The notes beneath the pieces were generated by a model, which saw only the letters and a list, made by a program, of their open reading frames with translations, had not been told where the DNA came from and did no database searches. Shown here in pieces: positions 1-9,027 of a stretch of DNA of 64,000 bases. The position numbers and the translations under genes are program-made. This DNA comes from DTU013 sp964512095 (lineage in GTDB: Bacteria > Bacillota > Clostridia > Acetivibrionales > DTU013): contig CAZEIH010000015.1 of the NCBI GenBank assembly GCA_964512095.1, forward strand, positions 8,864-72,863, given 5' to 3'. Numbering within the stretch: position 1 is the stretch's first letter; every line of letters begins with the position of its first letter.

Positions 1-2
1 TT

Positions 3-389
3 GTTAAAGCAGTTGAAGAGAAGGGTTTTAAGGTGTTTCCCATATCGGCAGCTTCTAACAGCGGAGTAAAGGAATTAATGTGGCATATAGCAGGTCAACT
101 CAAAGAGCTTCCTGAGACTATGCCTGTGATGGATGAGACAAAGGATGTTGTCTACAAGGCTGAGGAAGAGGAGATATTTTCTGTTCGTAAGGAGGACAAT
201 ATCTTTATCGTTGAGGGAAGCTGGATTAGAAAGTTAGTTGTATCAACCAATTTTAAAGAACATGAGTCCTTTCAATATTTCCAGCGCTCCTTAAAGACAA
301 AGGGTGTTATTGAAGCCCTTGAGGAAAAGGGGATTAATGAGGGGGATACGGTAAGAATCTACGATTTCGAATTTGATTATATGAAGTAG
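3..389 (+). CDS. obg: GTPase Obg/CgtA, C-terminal part (5' cut by window)
   Basis: This is the end of an Obg-family ribosome-assembly GTPase. The reading frame is open from base 3, so the G domain lies outside the window. What remains is the last strand of the G domain (PISAASNSGVKEL, the usual SA(x)xxxG G5 region) followed by the OCT domain, whose final residues (EGDTVRIYDFEFDY) are typical of Obg C-termini. Obg binds the 50S subunit and couples ribosome maturation to GTP and (p)ppGpp levels. yhbY follows 14 bases later with its own ribosome site, an arrangement common in Bacillota. The internal GTG at 33 is not the true start. Family assignment is firm; the missing part cannot be judged. 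Confidence 0.9.
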   Translation, partial: VKAVEEKGFKVFPISAASNSGVKELMWHIAGQLKELPETMPVMDETKDVVYKAEEEEIFSVRKEDNIFIVEGSWIRKLVVSTNFKEHESFQYFQRSLKTKGVIEALEEKGINEGDTVRIYDFEFDYMK

Positions 390-403
390 TGAGGAGATAA
401 GAT

Positions 404-709
404 ATGCTAACAAGCAAACAAAGAAGTTACCTAAGAGGTCTGGCAAATACAATAGAGCCCATATTCCAGGTGGGAAAGGGCGGGATAGGCGATAACCTGA
501 TTAAACAGTTCAATGATGCCCTTGAGGCTCGAGAGCTGATCAAGGCGACAGTCCTTAAAAACTCAGAAGCCGGGTCCCGTGAAATAGCCGATGAGATTGC
601 TGATAAGGTCGGAGCTGATGTAGTGCAGGTTATTGGTAACAGATTTGTGCTTTATAAGGAGTCTGAAAAGCATAATGAGATTACCTCTGCTTTGTCAGTG
701 ATTCGATGA
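404..709 (+). CDS. yhbY: YhbY-type CRM-domain RNA-binding protein
   Basis: A 101-residue protein made almost entirely of one CRM domain. It starts with MLTSKQRSYLRGLA and carries the conserved glycine-rich loop (QVGKGGIGDN, about residues 21-30). CRM proteins bind pre-50S ribosomal particles and act in ribosome assembly. Length and sequence match the family over the full span. The ATG follows a GAGGAG ribosome site by 7 bases and lies just after obg, so the two are probably co-transcribed. Its last 29 bases overlap the 3' end of the convergent DUF4364 gene. Confidence 0.9.
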   Translation: MLTSKQRSYLRGLANTIEPIFQVGKGGIGDNLIKQFNDALEARELIKATVLKNSEAGSREIADEIADKVGADVVQVIGNRFVLYKESEKHNEITSALSVIR

Positions 710-1259
710 TTTCTGCATAAATTTCACAAGAGTGATTTTTCCAGTTTTCACATACTGACAATGCATCCTTTTTTGTACCGACGGTAGCTTCTAATTCAAT
801 GAGGGGGAAGCCTTTCTCCCTCATTTTGCATATCACATTGAATTTGCTTTCGCTTTCGGGGAAATAATCGGCTGTGATAAGAGAATCCTCCTCAATTTTT
901 TTTCTGAGCTGGGGAGTAATTGTATCTAGCTGTTTTTTTATGCCTGGAGCTATCAGATTGATAAAATACTCCAGTGTGTTATTTCCCGTTTTTGTAAGCA
1001 CATAGCCCCTGGGCATTTTTCTTTTGTTCTCATTCTTCTCCGATTTTGACAAGCCTATGTCAGGCTTCTCCATCTGTACAAGTCCACCCTGGCATAGCTC
1101 GTTGAAGCACTGCTGGAACACAAAATAATTCATGAGGCGGGTTTCCAGCACCAGCTTTGTGATTGTGCTGTTGCTAGTAGGTATATTTAGCCTGTGTAAT
1201 ATATACATAATAATCAGCTTGTTTTGAACTATTTCCTTGTTGCTTCCAAGTGGGTTCAT
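681..1259 (-). CDS. DUF4364 family protein
   Basis: A 192-residue protein resembling the DUF4364 family of Clostridia, which is probably a winged-helix-type regulator: the N-terminal part (NKLIIMYILHRLN) is followed by a region ending in YVLTKTGNNTLEYF that looks like a PadR-like wHTH. The start is placed at ATG 1257-1259 because the AGGAGG site (1265-1270) lies 5 bases upstream; the in-frame TTG at 1260-1262 is too close to it. The gene runs opposite to its neighbours and its stop overlaps the 3' end of yhbY by 29 bases. Family name is recalled from sequence character; molecular function is not established. Confidence 0.75.
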   Translation of the reverse strand: MNPLGSNKEIVQNKLIIMYILHRLNIPTSNSTITKLVLETRLMNYFVFQQCFNELCQGGLVQMEKPDIGLSKSEKNENKRKMPRGYVLTKTGNNTLEYFINLIAPGIKKQLDTITPQLRKKIEEDSLITADYFPESESKFNVICKMREKGFPLIELEATVGTKKDALSVCENWKNHSCEIYAEIIESLTKQR

Positions 1260-1617
1260 CAATACCTCCTGTGTAAGAATATTCGGGTTAAGCTATTCAT
1301 ATCCCGAATGTTGGGACATATGTATAGATTATAGCATAATGCTTTGGTGTGTACTATTCTTTAATAACCAATTAGAAAATGACTTAACTTTGTCTATTCT
1401 TCAGAAGACGCCGACCTCTATAGGTTGGCGATGTGGTCAGGTGGAGCTCAGTCTCCACCTGACTCCTGAGCGAAGCGAATTGATTGATTTACACAGGCTG
1501 AGTTATACAGGCTAATTAGGCTAGAGAGTTAAGCAAATAGAAGCATAAGTCTATGGTTAAAATGAAATGATTGTGGTATCATAATTGTAAAGATTATTCC
1601 CACAAAGGAGAAAAAAG
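1260..1617. other. Intergenic region between divergent genes
   Basis: About 360 bases separate the start of the DUF4364 gene (minus) from the QueG-like gene (plus). The region holds one copy of the dispersed hairpin element (1391-1484). The rest is AT-rich, with no convincing gene. A reading frame crossing the element (1237-1515) is an accident of the repeat. Confidence 0.6.
1391..1484 (+). repeat. Dispersed hairpin element, copy 1
   Basis: First of eight related intergenic copies. Orientation here is called forward: TCTTCAGAAGAC, then hairpin 1 (CGCCGACCT-CTAT-AGGTTGGCG, one G-U pair), then hairpin 2 (GTCAGGTGGAG-CTCAGT-CTCCACCTGAC, 11 perfect pairs), ending GAGCGAAGCGAATTGA. This copy lacks about 25 bases between the two hairpins that the longer copies have. 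Confidence 0.85.
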
Positions 1618-2337
1618 TTGCAAAAGCATGCAGAGTTAATGCGATTTTTAACAGGCTTGGGTGCGTCGTTTGTTGGGTTTTCTGATGTGAGCGGCAAGAC
1701 ATCTACCAGCTTCAATGATTTGCACTATGCAGTAACTATTGGCTTGCGATTGTCAGATGCAACAATAGATGAAATAACAGACAAACCGACCTTCACATAT
1801 TTCCATCACTATAGAACAGTTAATGCAATGCTCGACCAAATTGCTCTAAGAGGGCTCATGTTTATTCAGGAGTATGGATTTAAAGCAGTTGCAGTACCTG
1901 CGTCACAGACTGTAAACCATGTGGCAGACCCTTATATGGGGGTGTTTCCTCATAAAACGGCTGCCGTTCTTTCAGGGCTTGGTGGTGTTGGCAAAAACGG
2001 ACTTTTCCTTCATAGGGAATATGGACCTAGAGTTAGGCTGGCTACGATATTAACTGATATGCCGCTAACTACCATGGTAGATGGCATTGCCCCATCAACA
2101 GAAGCCGAGATTTCTGAAGAAACAAAGTATAGGTCCATCTGCTCAGATTGTAACTTATGCGTCAGGGCATGTCCGGCTATGGCTTTGACCGGCAAGGACT
2201 GGAGTGAAGGGATGGCCAGGGATGAAATTTTTGATGCAAAAGCGTGTAGCGATTATATGAACAGTAAATTTAAGCATATTGGACGGGGCTCAGTGTGCGG
2301 CATTTGTATTAAGGTATGTCCGTTGGGTATAAAATGA
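1618..2337 (+). CDS. QueG-like double [4Fe-4S] cluster protein
   Basis: A 239-residue protein resembling the iron-sulfur half of epoxyqueuosine reductase and related proteins. The C-terminal third has two ferredoxin-type motifs: CSDCNLCVRACP (about residues 180-191) and, near the end, CGICIKVCP. An earlier stretch (GLGGVGKNGLFLHREYGPRVR) matches the QueG-family segment just before the clusters. True QueG proteins are longer (over 300 residues), so this is more likely a related redox protein of unknown substrate than the tRNA queuosine enzyme. The start is TTG at 1618, 7 bases after an AAAGGAG site; no ATG fits better. It stands alone, 60 bases before glgC. Confidence 0.72.
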   Translation: MQKHAELMRFLTGLGASFVGFSDVSGKTSTSFNDLHYAVTIGLRLSDATIDEITDKPTFTYFHHYRTVNAMLDQIALRGLMFIQEYGFKAVAVPASQTVNHVADPYMGVFPHKTAAVLSGLGGVGKNGLFLHREYGPRVRLATILTDMPLTTMVDGIAPSTEAEISEETKYRSICSDCNLCVRACPAMALTGKDWSEGMARDEIFDAKACSDYMNSKFKHIGRGSVCGICIKVCPLGIK

Positions 2338-2397
2338 TACATAATATGCAGATAGTAGTCATAGAAATCTTAAGACAAATAGAGAGGGGGATGTACA

Positions 2398-3678
2398 TTG
2401 GCTAAGAAAGATATCATTGCTCTGTTACTTGCCGGAGGCCAGGGAAGCAGGCTTGGAATCCTAACAAAGAAAGCTGCAAAACCGGCTGTATTGTTCGGCG
2501 GTAAGTATCGGATCATCGATTTCTCATTAAGTAATTGCACAAATTCTGGAATAGACACAGTAGGGGTATTGACTCAGTATCAGCCTTTGAAGCTGAACAG
2601 CCACATAGGTATCGGCAAACCCTGGGATATGGATAGGATGCATGGAGGTGTCACTATACTTTCTCCCTATATGAAGGAAAATAGCGGTGAGTGGTACACG
2701 GGAACTGCAAATGCCATAAGTCAGAATCTGGATTATGTTGATAAGATGGAGCCTAAATACGTTATTATATTGTCAGGTGACCATATATACAAAATGGACT
2801 ATTCTGATATGCTGAAACACCATATAAAGAATAATGCTGAGGCCACGATTTCAGTAATTGATGTCCCCTATGAAGAGGCTTCAAGATACGGTATAATGAG
2901 CAGCGATGAGAAAGGCCGGATATTTGAATTTGAGGAGAAGCCTCCAAAACCCAAGAGCACACTTGCATCAATGGGTGTCTACATATTCACATGGGAGTTA
3001 CTCAGAGAACACCTGGAGCGTGATGAGCAGGACCAGGATTCCAGCCATGATTTCGGAAAGGATATTATACCGCTAATGCTTTCAGAGGGAAGAAGGTTAT
3101 ACGCGTATAAGTTCTCCGGATATTGGAAGGATGTTGGTACGATTCAGGCTTTTTGGGAGTCAAACATGGACCTTGTTAAAAGGGTTCCAGAGTTTAATCT
3201 GTATGATCAGGAGTGGAAAACATACACTCTAAATCCCGTAAAACCGCCACATTTTGTTGCGCCATCGGGGAGTATAAAAACTTCGGTGATAGCAGAGGGT
3301 TGTATGATATACGGAACTGTAAGGAACTCGGTGCTTTTCCCGGGTGTTATAGTTGAAAAGGATACTCTCATAGAGAATTCGATTGTTATGTCCAATTCCC
3401 ACATAGGTGAGAGTTGTGTCCTTGATCAGTGTATAATAGGTGAAGGTGTTACTGTGGGAAATAGAGTCACTATCGGTAAAGGCGAAAACGTGCCCAATGT
3501 GGACAAACCAAGTATATACAATTCGGGAATTACAGTTGTGGGGGAACGGGTAGAAATACCATGCGGTACTATAATAGGAAAGAATGTAATGATCGACATG
3601 AATGCCAAACAGGAAAACTTTTGCTGCAACACAGTGCCATCAGGCTCCAGTATATATAAGGGAGGTGAGTGTGAATGA
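2398..3678 (+). CDS. glgC: Glucose-1-phosphate adenylyltransferase GlgC
   Basis: Makes ADP-glucose from glucose-1-phosphate and ATP, the first committed step of bacterial glycogen synthesis. The 426-residue protein opens with LLLAGGQGSRLG (nucleotide-binding loop, about residues 9-20), then KPAVLFGGKYRIIDF. Further family motifs are the sugar-phosphate-binding segment FEEKPPKPKSTLASMG (about residues 180-195) and GYWKDVGTIQAFWE. The C-terminal half is a left-handed beta-helix with hexapeptide-like repeats. The start is TTG at 2398, 7 bases after a GAGAGGGGG site. It overlaps glgD by four bases (ATGA), so the two are translationally coupled. Confidence 0.95.
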   Translation: MAKKDIIALLLAGGQGSRLGILTKKAAKPAVLFGGKYRIIDFSLSNCTNSGIDTVGVLTQYQPLKLNSHIGIGKPWDMDRMHGGVTILSPYMKENSGEWYTGTANAISQNLDYVDKMEPKYVIILSGDHIYKMDYSDMLKHHIKNNAEATISVIDVPYEEASRYGIMSSDEKGRIFEFEEKPPKPKSTLASMGVYIFTWELLREHLERDEQDQDSSHDFGKDIIPLMLSEGRRLYAYKFSGYWKDVGTIQAFWESNMDLVKRVPEFNLYDQEWKTYTLNPVKPPHFVAPSGSIKTSVIAEGCMIYGTVRNSVLFPGVIVEKDTLIENSIVMSNSHIGESCVLDQCIIGEGVTVGNRVTIGKGENVPNVDKPSIYNSGITVVGERVEIPCGTIIGKNVMIDMNAKQENFCCNTVPSGSSIYKGGECE

Positions 3679-4796
3679 AAAATACAATGGGCTTAATACT
3701 TTCGGGCTGGAAGAAGCCTGAGCTTAAGGACCTTTCAAATATCAGGTCTGTATCTGCGGTGCCTTACGGCGGCAAGTACAGGGCTATTGACTTTATATTA
3801 TCCAATATGGTGAACTCTGGAATAAAAAATGTAGGCGTACTCACTCAGTATAGCTTTAGATCATTGATGGATCATCTTGGAGCAGGAAAGGAATGGGACC
3901 TTGATAGAAGATATGACGGCCTTTTTGTATTCCCGCCATCTCTTTCTGACGATGAGAATGGATGGTATAAGGGAAGTGCAGATGCTATGTATAACAATCT
4001 GTCTTTCCTAAAACGAAGTAACGAGGAGTACGTAGTTATATCCCAAGGAAACAGCATTTTTAAGATGCAACTGGGTGAGATGCTCGAATATCATGTGGAA
4101 TCTAATGCAGACATTACTCTTGCATATAGAAAAATGTATGACTATAGCAGAGAAGACCTTTCGAGACTGGGGATATTGAAGTTGGATGATAATAGCAGGG
4201 TAGTGGATCTTCAGGAAAAACCCCTCCACCCGCAGTCCGACATGGCTTCCATTGGTGTATATATGATTAGAAGGTCATTACTTATCTCTCTACTTGAAGA
4301 GTGTAACGCTCATGGTGACTATGACTTTGTTAAGGACATTATGATTAAAAAGCTTGACAAGCTATCCATATATGGATATGAGTTTAAAGGCTACTGGCGT
4401 AATATTAGTTCTGTGCAGAACTATTATAAATGCTCTATGGATATGTTGAACCCTACCATAAGAGAAGAACTCTTTATTGCAAACGGGAAGATATACACCA
4501 AGGTTAAGGACGAGGCGCCGGCCAAATATAATGAGGAAGCCGAGGTCAGGAACTCCATCATTGCGGACGGCTGTTTCATAGAGGGCGTCGTTGAAGATAG
4601 TGTACTGTTTAGAGGAGTAACAGTCGCAAAGGGAGCAGTGGTAAGAAATAGCATAGTAATGCAGGGTGCAATGATTGAGGAGAATGCCTCGATAAACTAT
4701 GCAATATTGGATAAGAATGTTGTTTTGACAAAGGGTAAGTATCTTAAGGGAGAGTATAATTATCCTGTTGTTGTGAGTAAAAATTCAATAGTATAA
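3675..4796 (+). CDS. glgD: GlgD, regulatory subunit of ADP-glucose pyrophosphorylase
   Basis: A 373-residue GlgC paralogue. It keeps the fold (GGKYRAIDFILSN; EKPLHPQSDMASIGVY; FKGYWRNISSVQNYY) but lacks the GGxGxRL nucleotide loop: its N-terminus reads LILSGWKKPELKDL instead. In Bacillota, GlgD pairs with GlgC as a non-catalytic regulatory subunit that raises GlgC activity, and the missing loop fits that role. The ATG overlaps the glgC stop as ATGA. No glycogen synthase or branching enzyme lies in this window. A hairpin terminator follows at 4808-4850. Confidence 0.93.
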   Translation: MKNTMGLILSGWKKPELKDLSNIRSVSAVPYGGKYRAIDFILSNMVNSGIKNVGVLTQYSFRSLMDHLGAGKEWDLDRRYDGLFVFPPSLSDDENGWYKGSADAMYNNLSFLKRSNEEYVVISQGNSIFKMQLGEMLEYHVESNADITLAYRKMYDYSREDLSRLGILKLDDNSRVVDLQEKPLHPQSDMASIGVYMIRRSLLISLLEECNAHGDYDFVKDIMIKKLDKLSIYGYEFKGYWRNISSVQNYYKCSMDMLNPTIREELFIANGKIYTKVKDEAPAKYNEEAEVRNSIIADGCFIEGVVEDSVLFRGVTVAKGAVVRNSIVMQGAMIEENASINYAILDKNVVLTKGKYLKGEYNYPVVVSKNSIV

Positions 4797-4807
4797 GCAA
4801 GAGAGTT

Positions 4808-4850
4808 GCGGTTCCATTGCAATTATGGCGGTGGAGCCGCTTCTATATTT
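4808..4850 (+). terminator. Probable intrinsic terminator after glgCD
   Basis: Arms GCGGTTCCA (4808-4816) and TGGAGCCGC (4832-4840) pair over 9 bases with one G-U pair and are followed by a T-rich run (TTCTATATTT). It lies just after glgD and before an unrelated transporter gene. Confidence 0.55.
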
Positions 4851-4895
4851 GAAAGGACTAGAGGATTAGTTCTCCTGCAAAAGGAATTTTGATAA

Positions 4896-5858
4896 ATGAC
4901 TAAAAAAATTAAAGCGGATGTGATGCTATTATTAATAACGGTAATTTGGGGCGCATCCTTCCCAATAACTAAAATGGTTCTGGTATACATCCCGGCGTAT
5001 GCATACTTGGCACTGAGATTCATACTGGCAGCATTAGTTTTAATGCTTATCTATTCCAAATCGTTGAAAAATATTACTAAAGCGACTTTGGTCCATGGAG
5101 GCATCGTTGGACTATTTATGTTCGGAGGAATGGCGCTTCAGGCTGTAGGTCTCTACACCACAACGGCATCAAACTCAGGCTTCATCACCGGCCTTAATGT
5201 TGTTATGGTACCTGTGATATCCGCTCTGCTTCTTAAGAAAAGACCTGATAAGTCTTCAATAATGGGAGTCTCTGTAGCGTTTACAGGCCTTTTTTTTCTT
5301 TCAGGAGGATTGAAACTTGACTTCAATTTTGGAGATTTCCTAACATTTCTCTGTGCCATATGCTGGGCCTTTCAAATAATTTTCATAGACAGGTTCACTC
5401 AGACTGATGATGCTTCATTTCTAGCAATAATGCAGCTTGCTTTTACAGGCCTTGCCAGTGCGGGGTTATGGCTGGCAGTAGATTCTGGCAAGCCCTTGGT
5501 GATTAACGGGACAGTGATATGGATACTACTGTTTACAGCAATACTGGGTTCAGCGTTAGGCTATGGCGTGCAAACCGTAGCCCAAAAGTATACCACGCCT
5601 ACACATACTGCCTTGATTTTTACTGCAGAGCCTGTATTTGCAGCAATTTTTGCAATGGTAATACCAAATGCGGATGGTATTACTGAAATGCCATCAATAA
5701 CAAAGGCTATCGGCTGTGTTATGATACTGGCAGGTATGTTAGTCTCAGAGCTGAAGCTTGGACAAAGGAAGCAAAAGGCGGGAAACAGCGTGAATGAAGA
5801 GAACTCTGATTTGTCAGAGATAGATACAGCCAGTCTTCCACAAAGAAGACGACCATAG
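4896..5858 (+). CDS. EamA/DMT-superfamily transporter
   Basis: A 320-residue integral membrane protein with about ten hydrophobic segments arranged as two EamA repeats. It begins ADVMLLLITVIWGASFPI and contains the typical GLYTTTASNSGFITGL stretch around residues 85-100 and a second-repeat GYGVQTVAQKYT. DMT transporters of this type export small metabolites or amino acids; the substrate cannot be read from the sequence. The hydrophilic tail (about residues 290-320, rich in K, E and S) is longer than usual. It is a single-gene unit after the glgCD terminator, with a weak AAAGGA ribosome site. Confidence 0.85.
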   Translation: MTKKIKADVMLLLITVIWGASFPITKMVLVYIPAYAYLALRFILAALVLMLIYSKSLKNITKATLVHGGIVGLFMFGGMALQAVGLYTTTASNSGFITGLNVVMVPVISALLLKKRPDKSSIMGVSVAFTGLFFLSGGLKLDFNFGDFLTFLCAICWAFQIIFIDRFTQTDDASFLAIMQLAFTGLASAGLWLAVDSGKPLVINGTVIWILLFTAILGSALGYGVQTVAQKYTTPTHTALIFTAEPVFAAIFAMVIPNADGITEMPSITKAIGCVMILAGMLVSELKLGQRKQKAGNSVNEENSDLSEIDTASLPQRRRP

Positions 5859-5930
5859 CCTAGGAATAGGGTGTCACTTAGTGGAGGCTAGTTTACGTAA
5901 TAGAAACACTTTAAAATGGAGGATATTATT

Positions 5931-6644
5931 ATGAGATACTGTTACAGGGGAATGATTTTAATATTTTTGATTTTTTCACTCAGTGGGTGTACAGTAAAGC
6001 AGAAAAATGATGACGCTTTACACTATGCTGAATTAAAAATTATTGAATTGCAAAAGCAGGTGGACTCTTTGCAGAACGCTGAACTAGATAATACTGAATT
6101 GCAAAAACAGGTGGACGCTTTGCAGAACACTGAATTAGAAAATATCAATTTACAAAAGCAGGTGGATGAACTAAAGGCTGATTTAGCGAAGCAGAATATA
6201 GCACCAACAACCAGTAATGATAATTTGTCGTTAAGAATCGTTGGCGTAGATGAGGAAAGTATGAGATACATTTTTGTCTCTCCTAAGCATGATGCTCAGT
6301 CGGTATCAATAGTTGGTAGCAACGTAGATGGACTGGTTGAGGATTATGAGGAAATCCAATGGAAAATTGATAATAGTGGATGTTTCTTCAAAGCTGAGGT
6401 AACAGGAAGCCTCTTTGACTTTAAATTGATGGCTATACACTGGGATGATGAATCAAGGGAGTTTGTTGAAGGTGAAGTCATTAAAGAAGTAAAAGAGCTT
6501 CGAAATAAGACCGTGTATATTGAAACTAACCTGCCGGAGGGTGCACCATCTCACAAAATGAAGTGGAAGGATCAAAGCGGAAGGGAACATGAAATATATC
6601 TATCTTATGATGGGTATGGTCTCTCTGGTACTGTTTATTGGTAA
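5931..6644 (+). CDS. Lipoprotein with a repeated coiled-coil segment
   Basis: A 237-residue putative lipoprotein of unknown function. The start is ATG 5931 because a GGAGG site (5918-5922) precedes it by 8 bases; an ATG at 5916 overlaps that site. The N-terminal hydrophobic stretch ends in a lipobox (FSLSGC). Residues about 40-90 repeat a leucine/glutamine motif three times (ELQKQVDSLQNAELDNT, ELQKQVDALQNTELEN, NLQKQVDELKAD), which predicts a short coiled coil. The C-terminal 150 residues form a globular domain with a charged beta-rich look. The repeat is visible in the DNA as near-identical 48-base units. Confidence 0.7.
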   Translation: MRYCYRGMILIFLIFSLSGCTVKQKNDDALHYAELKIIELQKQVDSLQNAELDNTELQKQVDALQNTELENINLQKQVDELKADLAKQNIAPTTSNDNLSLRIVGVDEESMRYIFVSPKHDAQSVSIVGSNVDGLVEDYEEIQWKIDNSGCFFKAEVTGSLFDFKLMAIHWDDESREFVEGEVIKEVKELRNKTVYIETNLPEGAPSHKMKWKDQSGREHEIYLSYDGYGLSGTVYW

Positions 6645-6686
6645 CCCTTTTAGAGGAAAGCTGGAAAGAAAGTGGGGATGCTTTGA

Positions 6687-7547
6687 ATGATGAGGACAGA
6701 AAAAGAAATGTTTGATTTGATACTCGGCATCGCTCAAAAGGATGAGCGTATCCGGGCAGTATATATGAACGGCTCGAGAGCAAATCCCAATGTAGAAAAG
6801 GATAAATATCAGGATTATGATATAGTTTATGTTGTAACTGAAACAGCTTCGTTTTTGGGGGATAAAGCATGGACCTCTATGTTTGGAGAAATTGCAATGG
6901 TACAGGAACCGGATTCCAATGATCTTGGGTGGGGTGTGAATGCAGACCACAGCCGCTCATACTGTTGGCTGATGCTTTTTAAGGATGGGAACCGCATAGA
7001 TCTCAATATCCAGACGAGGGAAGCAGTGTGCCAGGAATATACAACAGACACCTTGACCGTTCCGCTTTTAGACAAGGATAATATCCTGCCTCCTATCCCG
7101 GCTTCAAACGACAGAGGTTATCTGATACAAAGTCCATTAAAATCTAAATATGATGGCTGCTGCAATGAATTTTGGTGGTGTCTTAACAATGTAGCAAAAG
7201 GGATTTTACGCGATCAGCAGCCATATGCAATGAGGATGTATAATGAAGTAGTACATATAGAATTGGATAAAATGCTTGAGTGGTATATAGGCACAAATAC
7301 GGGATTTGCTGTATCAGTGGGGATGTGGGGCAAATACTTTAAAGAGTACCTGCCCTCTGAGCTTTATGAACTTTATACAAAAACCTATGCAGGCTTTGAT
7401 ATGCTTTGGCAGGCTGTTTTTACCGCATGTGAACTGTTCAGGACAGTAGCTCCTGCTGTTGCTGAATACTTTGGCTATACCTACAATCAGGATGATGATA
7501 CTAATATGACGCAGTATTTGATTAAAATGAAGAATCATGAAATATGA
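6687..7547 (+). CDS. ANT(6)-type aminoglycoside 6-adenylyltransferase-like protein
   Basis: A 286-residue protein matching the AadE/AadK family, which transfers AMP to the 6-hydroxyl of streptomycin. The nucleotidyltransferase signature is present near the N-terminus (NGSRANPN about residues 28-35, then DYDIVYVV about residues 45-52, giving the metal-binding D-x-D). The helical C-terminal domain contains the family's YDGCCNEFWWCLNNVAKG and PYAMRMYNEVV segments. Length equals that of chromosomal AadK proteins. No mobile element is adjacent, so it looks like an intrinsic chromosomal gene; whether it confers resistance is unknown. Confidence 0.85.
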   Translation: MMRTEKEMFDLILGIAQKDERIRAVYMNGSRANPNVEKDKYQDYDIVYVVTETASFLGDKAWTSMFGEIAMVQEPDSNDLGWGVNADHSRSYCWLMLFKDGNRIDLNIQTREAVCQEYTTDTLTVPLLDKDNILPPIPASNDRGYLIQSPLKSKYDGCCNEFWWCLNNVAKGILRDQQPYAMRMYNEVVHIELDKMLEWYIGTNTGFAVSVGMWGKYFKEYLPSELYELYTKTYAGFDMLWQAVFTACELFRTVAPAVAEYFGYTYNQDDDTNMTQYLIKMKNHEI

Positions 7548-7748
7548 TGAGACTGCTTTCTATCAGCTTTTGCAGATTTTGGCCAAGGAAATAATAATAC
7601 AAAACGAATAAAAGCACGATATGGTTGTGCTGAACGACACAGGCAACGATATTTGATGGATCATCTCGAAGAAATAATGAGTATGGAGGCATAAGACGGC
7701 ATATCCGGGGAAACTCGTGTGAGACAGTACACCCTGGGCCAGCTTTAA

Positions 7749-8621
7749 ATGGAGAATATGTTGCAGATGAATAGTACAAGATGGGCTCATATGTTCAAAA
7801 GAGCGATAACCATAAGCTTGTATTTTACTGCAATAATATTCGTTCTGACATTCTGTAAAGTGTTTCTATATCAATCACATCTCGAAGATATTAGTGTTAC
7901 TGCTGTTGAGTATGTAGCCGAGCTTGATGCAGCTTTTTTATCAGATGAATATTTTTCTGAGCTTGATGGCTCTTTTGAGAAAATAAAGAATGAAAATGTG
8001 CAGTGGTATGATAGAGAAAAAGCAAAGATAATGGCAGCGGGTGCAGTGCTCAATAAAATGATGGACGATCTCGAGAGTAATCCTGAAGCCTTAAAGTCTA
8101 ATGATAATTACATTAGGTTTTTTGAAACCTTTGATAATTACATTCTGATGTTAGATCAGATAACAGAGCGTATGCACTATTTTAGGAACACTCTGAATAC
8201 ATACGGCGATGCTCCGGTTAAGCTGGATGATATGATAAATTTGTCAGCTGAGGGCAGATGGCATTTGTTCAGCGCAGAATATCACCTTTATCATTATGGA
8301 GGCTTGAACGGAGCTTTAAATGTGAAATTTATTTCTAATGATGGCAGATTTGAAGCTGTATACAACACGGAAACTTGGGAAATCTTGACTGACCCTGCAA
8401 ATATGGGAACATACAATTATGCTCCCGGTGCATTGGACTTATTGAAATTTATCAGCCATACCATATATGACAAGGAACCATGGAAGCAGTGGGGAAATGT
8501 TGAAGGTTTTGCATATGAGGATATTATGAAGCTGGAATCCGGCCGTGGGACAGATGAGGCCAAGAAAAATAAACTCAAAGTAAAGGCATTGATTGAGAAA
8601 AGGAAAAGTGAAATAGAATAA
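7749..8621 (+). CDS. Hypothetical single-pass membrane protein
   Basis: A 290-residue protein I do not recognise. One hydrophobic helix near the N-terminus (AITISLYFTAIIFVLTFCKVFLY, about residues 19-41) acts as a signal anchor. The remainder is acidic and largely helical in appearance, with many D, E and K residues, and ends in a basic tail. The start is uncertain: ATG codons at 7749, 7758 and 7767 are possible and none has an ideal ribosome site. The 200 bases upstream hold no recognisable gene. Downstream lies the 10-nt tandem repeat with an assembly gap. Confidence 0.55.
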   Translation: MENMLQMNSTRWAHMFKRAITISLYFTAIIFVLTFCKVFLYQSHLEDISVTAVEYVAELDAAFLSDEYFSELDGSFEKIKNENVQWYDREKAKIMAAGAVLNKMMDDLESNPEALKSNDNYIRFFETFDNYILMLDQITERMHYFRNTLNTYGDAPVKLDDMINLSAEGRWHLFSAEYHLYHYGGLNGALNVKFISNDGRFEAVYNTETWEILTDPANMGTYNYAPGALDLLKFISHTIYDKEPWKQWGNVEGFAYEDIMKLESGRGTDEAKKNKLKVKALIEKRKSEIE

Positions 8622-8806
8622 AAAATGAGTGGTGCTGTTTAGGCTGCACAAATGATGGCGGTACACCAACATACAGCAATACTCCTGCGATAGCCCTTCA
8701 TGAAATTATTGTAAATCTTAGCTATTTGCAGTAGAATAAACAAGTGAAAAACATTAAATGTTCTATAATGGGAGTCGGTCACCTAATAAAAATCATCGAG
8801 AATAAG

Positions 8807-9016
8807 ATAGAACAGCATAGAACAGCATAGAACAGCATAGAACAGCATAGAACAGCATAGANNNNNNNNNNNNNNNNNNNNNNNNNNNNNNNNNNNNNNN
8901 NNNNNNNNNNNNNNNNNNNNNNNNNNNNNNNNNNNNNNNNNNNNNNNNNNNNNNNNNNNNNATAGAACAGCATAGAACAGCATAGAACAGCATAGAACAG
9001 CATAGAACAGCATAGA
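8807..9016. repeat. 10-nt tandem repeat interrupted by a 100-N assembly gap
   Basis: A perfect array of the decamer AGAACAGCAT: about five units before the gap (8807-8861) and about five after (8962-9016). The 100 N between (8862-8961) is the conventional symbol for a gap of unknown size, so the true copy number is unknown. The array ends directly at the AGAGGGG ribosome site of the gene at 9028. Confidence 0.9.
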
Positions 9017-9027
9017 GGGGCAACAAG

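Noticed and set aside
1391..1484. Dispersed element as a simple intrinsic terminator
   Set aside because: No T-run follows the stems in either orientation, and copies occur both upstream and downstream of genes in both directions.
6526..6950. Two overlapping minus-strand frames across the lipoprotein/ANT(6) junction
   Set aside because: They lie antisense to well-supported genes, lack ribosome sites and show no domain.
6687..7547. Recently acquired resistance gene
   Set aside because: No flanking IS, integron or composition change is visible; the length and type fit intrinsic chromosomal ANT(6)-like genes.
8807..9016. CRISPR array
   Set aside because: The unit is 10 bases with no spacers, and no cas genes are in the window. 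The same applies to the 12-, 13- and 15-nt arrays.
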